From Oscillospiraceae bacterium (lineage in GTDB: Bacteria > Bacillota > Clostridia > Oscillospirales > Oscillospiraceae), in assembly GCA_018053145.1 (NCBI GenBank), contig JAGPMA010000022.1, forward strand, positions 1-37,446: 37,446 nt of DNA, given 5' to 3'. The position numbers were made by a program, and so were the translations under genes. This document shows, piece after piece, positions 6,738 through 14,299 of this stretch (its first letter is position 1; each line of letters opens with the position of its first letter). A model generated the notes under the pieces. The model was not told the DNA's origin, did no database searches, and worked only from the letters and a program-made list of their open reading frames with translations.

Positions 6738-9191
6738 ATGAGCAAAGTTCTTATAATAGGCGGCGTGGCAGGCGGCGCAAGCTGTGCGGCGCGACTTCGC
6801 AGACTGGACGAAAATGCGGAAGTTGTTTTATTCGAGCGCGGAGAATATATTTCATATGCTAACTGCGGGCTTCCATACCATGTGGGAGAGGTCATCAAAT
6901 CACGCGACGCACTGCTTTTACAGACACCTGCCGCAATGCGCGCAAAGTTCAACATTGATGTGCGTATTAAAAACGAGGTTGTATCCATTGACAGCGAGAA
7001 TAAGACAGTAACCGTAAAACATACTGACACAGGCGAAACCTATACGGAAAGCTACGATACGCTGGTAATTTCAACAGGCTCTTCGCCCTTACGTCCTCCG
7101 ATTCCGGGTATTGATTCACCAAGGATTCAGACCTTGTGGACAGTGCCTGACACAGACCGCATCCGTCAGTTCGTGAAGGAGCGCGGTGTGAAGTCGGCGG
7201 CTGTCATCGGCGGCGGCTTCATCGGGCTTGAAATGGCGGAAAACCTTCGTCACCTTGGGCTTTCTGTTTCGATAATAGAGATGCTAGATCAGGTTATGGC
7301 ACCGCTTGACTTTGAAATGGCACAGCTTCTGCATGAAAACCTTGTTCAAAACGGTGTGGAGCTTCATATGGGCGACGGCGTTTCCACCTTTAACGACACA
7401 GGCGACAAGGTTGATATAACACTAAAAAGCGGCAAAACTGTTTCGGCAGATTTGGTAATTCTCGCGATCGGCGTTCGTCCTAACGGGGAGATTGCGAAGT
7501 CCGCTGGGCTTGAAACAAATGCTCGCGGCGGAATCGTTGTCGATGAATACCTCAAGACCTCTGACCCAAGCATCTATGCCGTGGGCGATGTAATAGAAGT
7601 TGAGGACTTCATTGACAAAAGCCGCACAATGATTCCTCTTGCGGGGCCAGCTAACAAGCAGGGCAGAATCGCCGCAAACAACATTGCAGGCGCAAGCGAA
7701 AAATACGAGGGCACGCAGGGCACCTCAGTTGCAAAGGTGTTTGACCTGACCGCCGCGACTACAGGCGCAAATGAGAAAACGCTCATAAAGCGTGGACTTG
7801 AAAAGGGCAAGGATTATGAAAGTATTACGATAGTCCAAAACTCACACGCGGGCTATTACCCCGGTGCAGTTCCGATGACGCTAAAGCTTCTGTTCTCTGA
7901 GGATGGAAAGAAAATTTTCGGCACGCAGATAGTCGGTGCGGACGGCGTGGACAAACGAATTGACACACTGGCTGTTACAATCAGGCTTGGAGGGGGTATA
8001 AATGAACTCAAAAACCTTGAGCTTGCCTATGCTCCGCCCTATTCCTCCGCAAAAGACCCTGTCAATATGGCCGGCTTTGTCGCGGAAAATGTCATGAGCG
8101 GCAAATCCTCGTTTGCTCCGTGGGACGTGGTCGAGAAAAACACGGAAGCTACGCTGCTTGATGTCAGAGAGCCTGCCGAGCTGATGGCTTTCTCGATTGA
8201 CAGAGCAAAGCACATTCCGCTAGGACAGCTTCGCTCACGCCTAAACGAGCTGGACAAAGCAAAAGAAACCATTGTTTTCTGCGCAATCGGAGTCCGTGCA
8301 TATAATGCCCTGCGGATACTCAAAAATAACGGCTTTGAAAATGTAAAGCTCTATCCGGGCGGAATGCGTTTTTATCAGTCAACTCACTTTAAGGGGGAAA
8401 AAACCGTGGCTTTTAATACCCCTGTAGAGGACAGCGGACACGTGGATACCAAAAACGCACCCATTGCCTCCATGCGTTTGGACTGCAGCGGAATGCAGTG
8501 CCCCGGCCCCATAATGAAGGTTTTTGAAACCATGAAGGAAATGAAAGACGGCGATGTTATGGAAGTGTCCGCCTCTGACCCCGGCTTTGCAAGGGACATC
8601 GTGGCATGGAGCCGACGCACGGGAAACACCCTCGTTAACAACGAAAAACGCGGAAACGATTATGTGGCGCTGGTAAAAAAAGGTACAGATAGTGGAGCAC
8701 TGCGACCGGTTCAATCCTCCGCGGAAGGAAAGACAATTATTGTCTTCTCCGGGGACCTTGACAAGGTGCTTGCAAGCTTCATCATTGCAAACGGAGCTGC
8801 TGCGATGGGCAGACCCGTTACCATGTTCTTTACCTTCTGGGGACTCAATGTTCTTCGCAAATCCCAAAAACAAAAGGTAAGCAAAACCTTTATGGAAAAG
8901 ATGTTCGGCTTCATGATGCCCAGAGGAACAGGAAAGCTTAAGCTTTCAAAAATGAATATGGGCGGCATGGGAACTGCCATGATGAAGAGAATCATGCACG
9001 ACAAGAATGTTGACTCCCTCGAGGAGCTAATCCGAAAGGCCATGAAGGCCGGGGTTAAAATCGTCGCCTGTACTATGAGCATGGATGTAATGGGCATCAA
9101 GGAAGAAGAACTTATCGAAGGCGTTGAGCTTGGCGGTGTCGGAGCATATCTCGGCGATGCCGAGGAATCAAACGTAAACCTTTTCATCTGA
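6738..9191 (+). CDS. CoA-disulfide reductase-rhodanese-TusA-DsrE fusion protein
   Basis: An 817-residue protein with four modules. Residues 1-440 are an FAD/NAD(P)H disulfide reductase with dinucleotide motifs GGVAGGAS (8-15) and GGGFIGLEMAE (about 158). It has the single active cysteine Cys43 in YANCGLPY, as in CoA-disulfide reductase and NADH:persulfide reductases. Residues about 460-550 are a rhodanese domain with catalytic Cys515 in CAIGVR. Residues about 570-640 are a TusA/SirA domain with Cys588 in CPGP. Residues about 660-817 are a DsrE/F-like domain with Cys778 in ACTMSMDVMG. All four sulfur-handling cysteines are present, so a persulfide could be relayed within one chain. GGGAGGG precedes the ATG. 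The physiological substrate (CoA persulfide, polysulfide or sulfur) is inferred. A Rex box ties it to redox control. Confidence 0.88.
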   Translation: MSKVLIIGGVAGGASCAARLRRLDENAEVVLFERGEYISYANCGLPYHVGEVIKSRDALLLQTPAAMRAKFNIDVRIKNEVVSIDSENKTVTVKHTDTGETYTESYDTLVISTGSSPLRPPIPGIDSPRIQTLWTVPDTDRIRQFVKERGVKSAAVIGGGFIGLEMAENLRHLGLSVSIIEMLDQVMAPLDFEMAQLLHENLVQNGVELHMGDGVSTFNDTGDKVDITLKSGKTVSADLVILAIGVRPNGEIAKSAGLETNARGGIVVDEYLKTSDPSIYAVGDVIEVEDFIDKSRTMIPLAGPANKQGRIAANNIAGASEKYEGTQGTSVAKVFDLTAATTGANEKTLIKRGLEKGKDYESITIVQNSHAGYYPGAVPMTLKLLFSEDGKKIFGTQIVGADGVDKRIDTLAVTIRLGGGINELKNLELAYAPPYSSAKDPVNMAGFVAENVMSGKSSFAPWDVVEKNTEATLLDVREPAELMAFSIDRAKHIPLGQLRSRLNELDKAKETIVFCAIGVRAYNALRILKNNGFENVKLYPGGMRFYQSTHFKGEKTVAFNTPVEDSGHVDTKNAPIASMRLDCSGMQCPGPIMKVFETMKEMKDGDVMEVSASDPGFARDIVAWSRRTGNTLVNNEKRGNDYVALVKKGTDSGALRPVQSSAEGKTIIVFSGDLDKVLASFIIANGAAAMGRPVTMFFTFWGLNVLRKSQKQKVSKTFMEKMFGFMMPRGTGKLKLSKMNMGGMGTAMMKRIMHDKNVDSLEELIRKAMKAGVKIVACTMSMDVMGIKEEELIEGVELGGVGAYLGDAEESNVNLFI

Positions 9192-9254
9192 TTATATGCG
9201 GCTATGTTAAATAGCCTTGCTATAATGATCTCCTCTCTCCTCCACGGGTTTAAG

Positions 9255-9284
9255 GCTCACAGCGTCCCAACAGGCGCTGTGAGC
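9255..9284. terminator. Hairpin after the sulfur-redox gene (no T-run)
   Basis: GCTCACAGCG (9255-9264) pairs perfectly with CGCTGTGAGC (9275-9284), loop of 10. No T-run follows on either strand, so it may be an atypical terminator or a 3' stabilising hairpin. Confidence 0.45.
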
Positions 9285-9380
9285 TACCTGTATACTTCGG
9301 AGCGAGTAAAACTGATTCTTGCAGCTGGGGCCATGTTGAACCGCATAATTGTACAATGAAATACAACACAGGAATTTTTG

Positions 9381-9409
9381 TTGCACAGAGTACAGATTTG
9401 TGGTATATT
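9381..9409 (+). promoter_or_regulatory. Promoter of the TM1266-like/ABC operon
   Basis: TTGCAC (9381-9386), 17-bp spacer, TATATT (9404-9409). Transcription would begin near 9416, giving a leader of about 120 bases before the ATG at 9537. Confidence 0.55.
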
Positions 9410-9463
9410 ATAAGAGTAATTTACAAACCGTACTGACATTGAAGATATATTTCTGAGATGAAA

Positions 9464-9513
9464 GGCAGTTGCGTAGCGATTATGCTGTTTGCGCCTGCCA
9501 AGGCGCATTTTTT
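9464..9513 (+). promoter_or_regulatory. Candidate transcription attenuator in the 5' leader
   Basis: GCGCCT (9491-9496) pairs with AGGCGC (9501-9506) around GCCA, followed by ATTTTTT: a compact intrinsic terminator only 24 bases before the start codon. GGCAG (9464-9468) can instead pair with CTGCC (9495-9499), which destroys the terminator's left arm. A small hairpin (GCGTA with TATGC) fits inside that alternative fold. This is the arrangement of a terminator/antiterminator switch. I do not recognise a known riboswitch class in it. Confidence 0.5.
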
Positions 9514-9536
9514 GTTGTAAAAAAGGAGTAAGCTCT

Positions 9537-9812
9537 ATGAACGCTATGGAAACTCAGGAAAAAAGGCTTGCGATGATCGCAATCGTCGTCGAAAACTTCG
9601 AATCGGTCGAAAAGCTCAACAAACTGATGCACGAAAACGGGAACTATATCATCGGACGAATGGGCGTGCCCTGCCGTGACAGAGAGGTTTCCCTAATAAG
9701 CGTTGCGCTGGACGCTCCCGGCGATGTAATCAGCTCCCTGTCAGGCAAGCTGGGGATGCTCCCCGGTGTCAGTGCAAAGACAGTTTATGCCAAAACCAAT
9801 CCACAGGGGTAA
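9537..9812 (+). CDS. TM1266-type iron-only hydrogenase system regulator
   Basis: A 91-residue protein of the family named after Thermotoga maritima TM1266 and annotated as putative iron-only hydrogenase system regulator. It has a small ferredoxin-like (ACT/NikR-C-type) fold. Visible features are RLAMIAIVVENFESVEKLN, then IIGRMGVPCRDREVSLISVAL and a C-terminal LPGVSAKTVYAK. No DNA-binding domain is visible, so any regulation would be as an effector-binding or partner protein. The start has AAAAAGGAG about 8 bases upstream. It precedes the ABC importer genes by 45 bases and probably shares their transcript. This fits its usual location near [FeFe] hydrogenase genes. Confidence 0.85.
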   Translation: MNAMETQEKRLAMIAIVVENFESVEKLNKLMHENGNYIIGRMGVPCRDREVSLISVALDAPGDVISSLSGKLGMLPGVSAKTVYAKTNPQG

Positions 9813-9857
9813 GATTGTCTTAGCTTTAGGTTTGAAATCAAGAAAGGGAGAATTACT

Positions 9858-10898
9858 ATGAAAAAGAACACTATTACTATTTCTCTGTGCCTTGTTTTAG
9901 CACTGAGCCTGATTGCAGGCTGCGGCACGAAAAACACGGCAAGCTCCACTGACGTTCCGGAAACGACCGTATCTGCTGAACCATCACCCACCAAACAGGT
10001 AAATGTGTCGATTGCAGGGCTTGCAGGGCCCACATCCATCGGAATGATAAAAATGATTTCCGAAAAAGCCCTCAACAGCGACGCCTATGCCGTCAGCTAT
10101 GAAATTGCGGCCGCACCCGATACACTGACGGCAAAGGTCATTAACGGCGAAGTTCAGATTGCGGCTTTGCCCACAAACTCCGCGGCTGTCCTCTACAATA
10201 AGACCGAGGGAAAGATTCAGTTCCTCGCGCAGAACACCCTCGGCGTGCTTTATCTCGTCGGGAAGGATGCATCGGGCGTTACGTCTCTTAAGGATTTGGA
10301 GGGGAAGACGATTGCCATCAGCGGAAGCGGCGGCGTTCCTCAATATGCCATGGAGTATATTCTGGACAAGGCCGGAATCAAGGATTCCGTTACACTCAAC
10401 TACCTCACCGACCATGCTTCAACAGCGCAGGCACTGCTTGCAGGGGACGCTGATTTGGCAATTTTGCCGCAGCCCTTTGTAACTCAGGTACTTGCAAAAG
10501 ATGCGACAATAAAAATACTGCTTGATATAAACAAGGAATGGGACACGGCGTCCGAAGGAAACAGTGTTCTTTCGATGGGCTGCCTTGTTGTCAATAAAGC
10601 CTTCGCAGACGAAAACCCAGAGTTTATCGCGGAATTTCTGGCCCAGTACGAAGCCTCCGTTAACTTCGTTAACGAAAATCCAAAGGATGCGTCTGGAATG
10701 GTTGCCGAGGCGGGCATTGTACCGAGCGCGGAGCTTGCGGAAAAGGCTATACCCTATTGCAACATCGTTTTTAAAGACGCTCAGAGCGCAAAATCGGAGA
10801 TAAATGGATTTTTACAGGTGCTTTATGGCTTCAACCCCGCATCGATAGGCGGAGCAATGCCTGACGACGGCTTCTATTACGCCGCGCCGGCAAAATAG
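9858..10898 (+). CDS. ABC transporter substrate-binding lipoprotein (NMT1/SsuA-like)
   Basis: A 346-residue secreted lipoprotein with a signal peptide ending in the lipobox LSLIAGC at about residue 22. The mature part is a type 2 periplasmic-binding fold of the NMT1/THI5/SsuA group: AGLAGPTSIGMIKMI, LPTNSAAVLYNK, LKDLEGKTIAISGSGGVPQYAMEYIL, LLAGDADLAILPQP. Family substrates include thiamine precursors, sulfonates and nitrate; the ligand here is not predictable. AAAGGGAG precedes the ATG. The permease follows after 19 bases. Placement between a hydrogenase-associated regulator and the hydrogenase operon suggests that the import serves hydrogenase metabolism. That is inference. Confidence 0.85.
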   Translation: MKKNTITISLCLVLALSLIAGCGTKNTASSTDVPETTVSAEPSPTKQVNVSIAGLAGPTSIGMIKMISEKALNSDAYAVSYEIAAAPDTLTAKVINGEVQIAALPTNSAAVLYNKTEGKIQFLAQNTLGVLYLVGKDASGVTSLKDLEGKTIAISGSGGVPQYAMEYILDKAGIKDSVTLNYLTDHASTAQALLAGDADLAILPQPFVTQVLAKDATIKILLDINKEWDTASEGNSVLSMGCLVVNKAFADENPEFIAEFLAQYEASVNFVNENPKDASGMVAEAGIVPSAELAEKAIPYCNIVFKDAQSAKSEINGFLQVLYGFNPASIGGAMPDDGFYYAAPAK

Positions 10899-10917
10899 AA
10901 ATCAAAAGGGGATAGAC

Positions 10918-11676
10918 GTGAAAAGCAAAATGTCCCGATTTGCCTCTGCCCGTTGGATTAGGCGGACGCTGATAGTAGTGCTTTGGATAGCAATCTGGGA
11001 AGTGGTGTACCTGCTTATCGGCAGGGACATCTACTTCCCTTCGCCCATATCTGTTGTTAAAACCTTTTTTGAATTGTTGGAGCAGAAGGCGACGTGGACA
11101 ATAATTGGCATGAGCATTTACAGAACGCTTTTTGCCATAGCGGCGTCGGCAATTCTGGGTGTAATATTCGGTATGATGTGCGGACTTAGCCGAACCCTTT
11201 ATGATGTGATAAATCCGCTGATAGTGGTACTTAAATCAACACCCGTTGTGTCCGTAATTATTATAGCAATTTTTTGGTTTCGCTCAACGGATGTGCCTAT
11301 TTTTTCGGGCTTTCTCATGTGTTTTCCAATCGTTTTCACAGCAACGGTCGCCGGAATTCGCGGCACCGACCCAAAGCTTATCGAGATGTGCTCGTTTTAT
11401 AAAGTCGGGCGGTTCGAAAAGCTGAAATCGCTGTACTTTCCGTCCTCAAAACCCTATATTAATTCCTCGGTGGTGTCGGCAATCGGAATCTGCTGGAAAG
11501 CCGTTGCCGCCGCAGAGGTGCTCAGTATGCCGCGACTGTCTATCGGTGCAAACCTATTTTTTGCAAAAACCTCACTTGACCCCGCACTTCTTTTCGCATG
11601 GACAGCAATCATAATTCTGCTCAGCTTCATATTTGAAATGCTATATGCAAAGGTGTCGGGCTATGATAAAACTTGA
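10918..11676 (+). CDS. ABC transporter permease (SsuC/TauC-like)
   Basis: A 252-residue membrane protein of the BPD_transp_1 superfamily with about six helices. The cytoplasmic coupling loop that docks on the ATPase is visible as EMCSFYKVGRFEKLKSLYFPSS (an EAA-like loop). The start is GTG with AAAGGGG upstream; an in-frame ATG four codons later is the alternative. It overlaps the ATPase gene by 14 bases, so the two are translationally coupled. With the binding protein upstream it forms a complete single-substrate importer. Confidence 0.9.
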   Translation: MKSKMSRFASARWIRRTLIVVLWIAIWEVVYLLIGRDIYFPSPISVVKTFFELLEQKATWTIIGMSIYRTLFAIAASAILGVIFGMMCGLSRTLYDVINPLIVVLKSTPVVSVIIIAIFWFRSTDVPIFSGFLMCFPIVFTATVAGIRGTDPKLIEMCSFYKVGRFEKLKSLYFPSSKPYINSSVVSAIGICWKAVAAAEVLSMPRLSIGANLFFAKTSLDPALLFAWTAIIILLSFIFEMLYAKVSGYDKT

Positions 11677-12382
11677 AAACATCACAAAAAAATACGGCGA
11701 CAAGGAGCTGTTTTCCGATTTTTCTGCAGAATTTGAGGAGCACAAGGTCAGCTGCATAATTGGCGCTTCCGGCGTGGGAAAAACAACGCTGATTAATATT
11801 GTAGCAGGCTTAATTTCTCCCGACAGCGGAAAGGTTATTGTTCCGTCTGATGGGGAGCTGCGCAGCTCTTACGTTTTTCAGGAGCCGCGTCTCTTGCCGT
11901 GGCTGAACGTGCATGACAATCTTGATTTGGTACTGAAAAATGTACAGAAAACGACCGACGGACACGGGAAAAGCGTTTTTTATAGCAAGGAAGAGCGAGC
12001 AGAGCTTATAAAAAAGCAGCTTAAGCTGGTCGCACTTGAAAACTATGAATTTTCACCGCTTAGCGAGCTTTCGGGCGGAATGGTACAGCGTGTTTCGCTT
12101 TGCAGGGCGTTCTTATATCCCTCGAATATTTTGTTTTTGGACGAACCCTTTAAGGAGCAGGACACAAAGCTGAAGGATGAGCTCTATGAAACGTTTTTCC
12201 GCGCGTATGAAAACGACAACAAACGCCGAACGGTGCTGTTCGTAACGCATGATATATCTGAGGCACTGCGCCTTGCAGACACAATCTGCGTCCTTGCAGG
12301 ATCACCGGCCAAAATTGTCGGAAAATTTGGCAAAGCTGAATTTTCTGACGACCTGAAAGCAAAGATAAAAGAGCTGCTTTAG
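11663..12382 (+). CDS. ABC transporter ATP-binding protein (SsuB/TauB-like)
   Basis: A 239-residue nucleotide-binding subunit. Motifs in order: Walker A GASGVGKTT, Q-loop FQEPRLLPWLNV, signature LSGGMVQRVSLCRA, Walker B ILFLDEP and H-loop VTHD. The PRLLPW segment after the Q-loop is typical of the nitrate/sulfonate/taurine family. The ATG at 11663 (MIKLENITKKYG) is chosen because upstream codons are permease sequence in another frame and AAAGGTG lies 7 bases before it. Its end converges with the hydA gene on the other strand, 141 bases away. Confidence 0.92.
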   Translation: MIKLENITKKYGDKELFSDFSAEFEEHKVSCIIGASGVGKTTLINIVAGLISPDSGKVIVPSDGELRSSYVFQEPRLLPWLNVHDNLDLVLKNVQKTTDGHGKSVFYSKEERAELIKKQLKLVALENYEFSPLSELSGGMVQRVSLCRAFLYPSNILFLDEPFKEQDTKLKDELYETFFRAYENDNKRRTVLFVTHDISEALRLADTICVLAGSPAKIVGKFGKAEFSDDLKAKIKELL

Positions 12383-12477
12383 TTTGGCAAAAAATAACGA
12401 AAGTTGGCTGGTTGAGGCGGATGACCTAAGCTTCATTTTTGCCGGATATAGATTTAATACAAATAAAAAAAGGAAAA

Positions 12478-12509
12478 AAGCTCCCGTTCGAATTATCGGA
12501 CGGGAGCTT
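12478..12509 (-). terminator. Terminator of the hydrogenase operon
   Basis: A 13-bp stem pairs 12478-12490 with 12497-12509 (one G-U pair, loop AATTAT). Read on the minus strand it is followed by a run of T, so it ends the hydrogenase transcript. On the plus strand it is not followed by T, so it may serve only weakly for the ABC operon. Confidence 0.85.
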
Positions 12510-12523
12510 AACTTCATATTGGA

Positions 12524-14281
12524 TTATTCGCCTTTGAAGCGGCTTTTTGCGGTGTAGTGAGTGTGGAGCAGCTCGTGAGACTTGTGGCTGCCCGGCTTTT
12601 CGAGGAAGCTGTCGTAAAGCTCCTTGATAACAGGGTTGTCATGGGACTTGCGCAGAGCCTTTCCGGAATCTTCGGAATAGAGGGCTTTAGCCCGAAGCTT
12701 TTTAAGGTCGACGTTGTTGCGAACTGCCGCAGGCTGGATGGGCTGACCGCCGCCGTTTACACAGCCGCCGGGGCAGGCCATAACCTCGACAAAGTGATAG
12801 TTCTTCTCGCCACGCTTGATGGACTCGAGCAGCTCCTTAGCGTTAGCAAGTCCGCTTGTTACCGCAACATTAAGCGTAAGGCCGCCGACCGTATAGGTGG
12901 CTTCCTTGACAGCGTCCGTGCCGCGAACATCGCAGAACTCGATTGGAGCTGCGGTGTCGCCGGTGAGCCACTCTGCTGCTGTGCGGAGAGCTGCTTCCAT
13001 AACGCCGCCGGTTGCACCGAAAATAACACCGGCTCCTGTAGAAACGCCGAGGGGGTCGTCGTAGTTTTCGTCAGGCAGATTGGGGAAGTCGATACCTGCG
13101 CGCTCAATCATACGGCCGAGCTCGCGGGTTGTAAGAGCGACATCGACATCGACAACGCCGTTAACTCCCTGCTCCTCGCGCTTACACTCGTATTTTTTTG
13201 CGGTGCAGGGCATGATGCTGACAACGAACATGTCCTTCGGGTCGATACCAAGCTTTGTGGCATACCAGCTCTTGGCGATTGCACCAAACATCTGCTGCGG
13301 AGATTTGCAGGAGGAAAGGTTGGGTATAAATTCGGGATAATAATGCTCGCAGTAATTAATCCAGCCGGGTGAGCAGGAAGTGATGAGCGGGAGAGCACCA
13401 TTGTTCTGGATGCGTCCCACAAGCTCGGTTGCTTCCTCAAGAATCGTGAGGTCGGCGGAGAAGTCGGTGTCGAAAACATCGTCAAAGCCAAGACGGCGCA
13501 GAGCGGCGACCATTTTTCCTTCGACATTTGTGCCGATGGGCATATTGAACGCTTCGCCCAAAGCTGCGCGGGTGGCGGGAGCTGTCTGAACAATGACACG
13601 CTTGGTGGGATCGGCAAGAGCTGCCCAAACCTCGTCGGTCTGATCCTTTTCGCTAAGTGCGCCGGTGGGACAGGCAACAATGCATTGACCGCAGGAAACG
13701 CAAGCAACGGAGGCAAGCGGAGTGTCGAAAGCGCTTCCGATGTGGGTGTTAAAGCCGCGGTCGTTAACGCCGATAACAGCTGCTGCCTGATTCTGCTCGC
13801 ATACTGCTGTGCAGCGACGGCAGAGAATGCACTTCGAGTTGTCGCGAATCATGTGAGTCGCAGACTCATCAACGGTGCTGGGTGTCTTTGCTCCGTCGTA
13901 AGCCGCCTCGTCATCAACTCCGTAGTCATGGCAGAGCTTCTGCAGCTCACAGGAGCCGCTGCGCACGCAGCTCAAGCACTCGCGGCGATGGTTGGAAAGA
14001 AGAAGCTGCAGGTTAATCTTGCGCGCTTCAAACACTTTTTTGCTGTTGGTGATAACCTCCATGCCCTCGGTAACGGGGAAAACGCAGGCAGCGTTGAGCT
14101 TGGGTGAGCCCTTGATTTCAACAACGCACATACGGCAGGCACCGATCTCGTTAATATCTTTAAGATAGCAGAGAGTAGGGATGTCGATATGTGCCTCGCG
14201 TGCGGCGTTAAGAATGGTGGTTCCTTCGGGGACTGTTACAGCCACACCATTGATTTTAAGATTTATCATTTTTGTTTCCAT
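12524..14281 (-). CDS. hydA: [FeFe] hydrogenase catalytic subunit HydA (NADH-dependent, bifurcating type)
   Basis: A 585-residue H-cluster subunit. The N-terminal [2Fe-2S] domain has Cys38, 49, 52 and 66. A His98/Cys102/105/111 [4Fe-4S] site follows. Two ferredoxin clusters have Cys151/154/157/161 and Cys194/197/200/204. The H-domain has loop L1 TSCSPGW (301-307), L2 MPCTAKKYE (358-366) and L3 MACPGGCVNGGGQP (501-514). With HydB and HydC it would oxidise NADH and reduced ferredoxin together and reduce protons in the cytoplasm. L1 has Ser304 where the textbook motif TSCCPxW has a second Cys; I recall TSCSPGW in other clostridial HydA proteins but cannot check. AGGAGG lies 8 bases before the ATG. 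It is the last gene of the operon, 18 bases after hydB. Confidence 0.95.
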   Translation of the reverse strand: METKMINLKINGVAVTVPEGTTILNAAREAHIDIPTLCYLKDINEIGACRMCVVEIKGSPKLNAACVFPVTEGMEVITNSKKVFEARKINLQLLLSNHRRECLSCVRSGSCELQKLCHDYGVDDEAAYDGAKTPSTVDESATHMIRDNSKCILCRRCTAVCEQNQAAAVIGVNDRGFNTHIGSAFDTPLASVACVSCGQCIVACPTGALSEKDQTDEVWAALADPTKRVIVQTAPATRAALGEAFNMPIGTNVEGKMVAALRRLGFDDVFDTDFSADLTILEEATELVGRIQNNGALPLITSCSPGWINYCEHYYPEFIPNLSSCKSPQQMFGAIAKSWYATKLGIDPKDMFVVSIMPCTAKKYECKREEQGVNGVVDVDVALTTRELGRMIERAGIDFPNLPDENYDDPLGVSTGAGVIFGATGGVMEAALRTAAEWLTGDTAAPIEFCDVRGTDAVKEATYTVGGLTLNVAVTSGLANAKELLESIKRGEKNYHFVEVMACPGGCVNGGGQPIQPAAVRNNVDLKKLRAKALYSEDSGKALRKSHDNPVIKELYDSFLEKPGSHKSHELLHTHYTAKSRFKGE

Positions 14282-14299
14282 ATCTGTTTCCTCCTCTCC

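Noticed and set aside
9349-9366. Third Rex-like site (TTGTACAATGAAATACAA) upstream of the TM1266-like operon
   Set aside because: Only 9 of 14 fixed positions match and neither half-site is perfect. It also lies upstream of the -35, so I do not call it.
9416-9513. Known riboswitch class (TPP, Moco, preQ1, fluoride, THF) in the leader of the TM1266-like operon
   Set aside because: A CTGAGATGAAAGG stretch recalls the TPP element, but the other conserved blocks are missing. Only an unnamed attenuator is reported.
12384-12557. 57-codon frame starting TTG after the ABC ATPase
   Set aside because: It runs through the hydrogenase terminator hairpin and into the end of hydA, and no ribosome binding site is present.
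12557-13372. Long open frame antisense to hydA (271 codons)
   Set aside because: It lies entirely opposite well-conserved hydA motifs, has no ribosome binding site, and its sequence shows no family features. It follows from codon bias of hydA.
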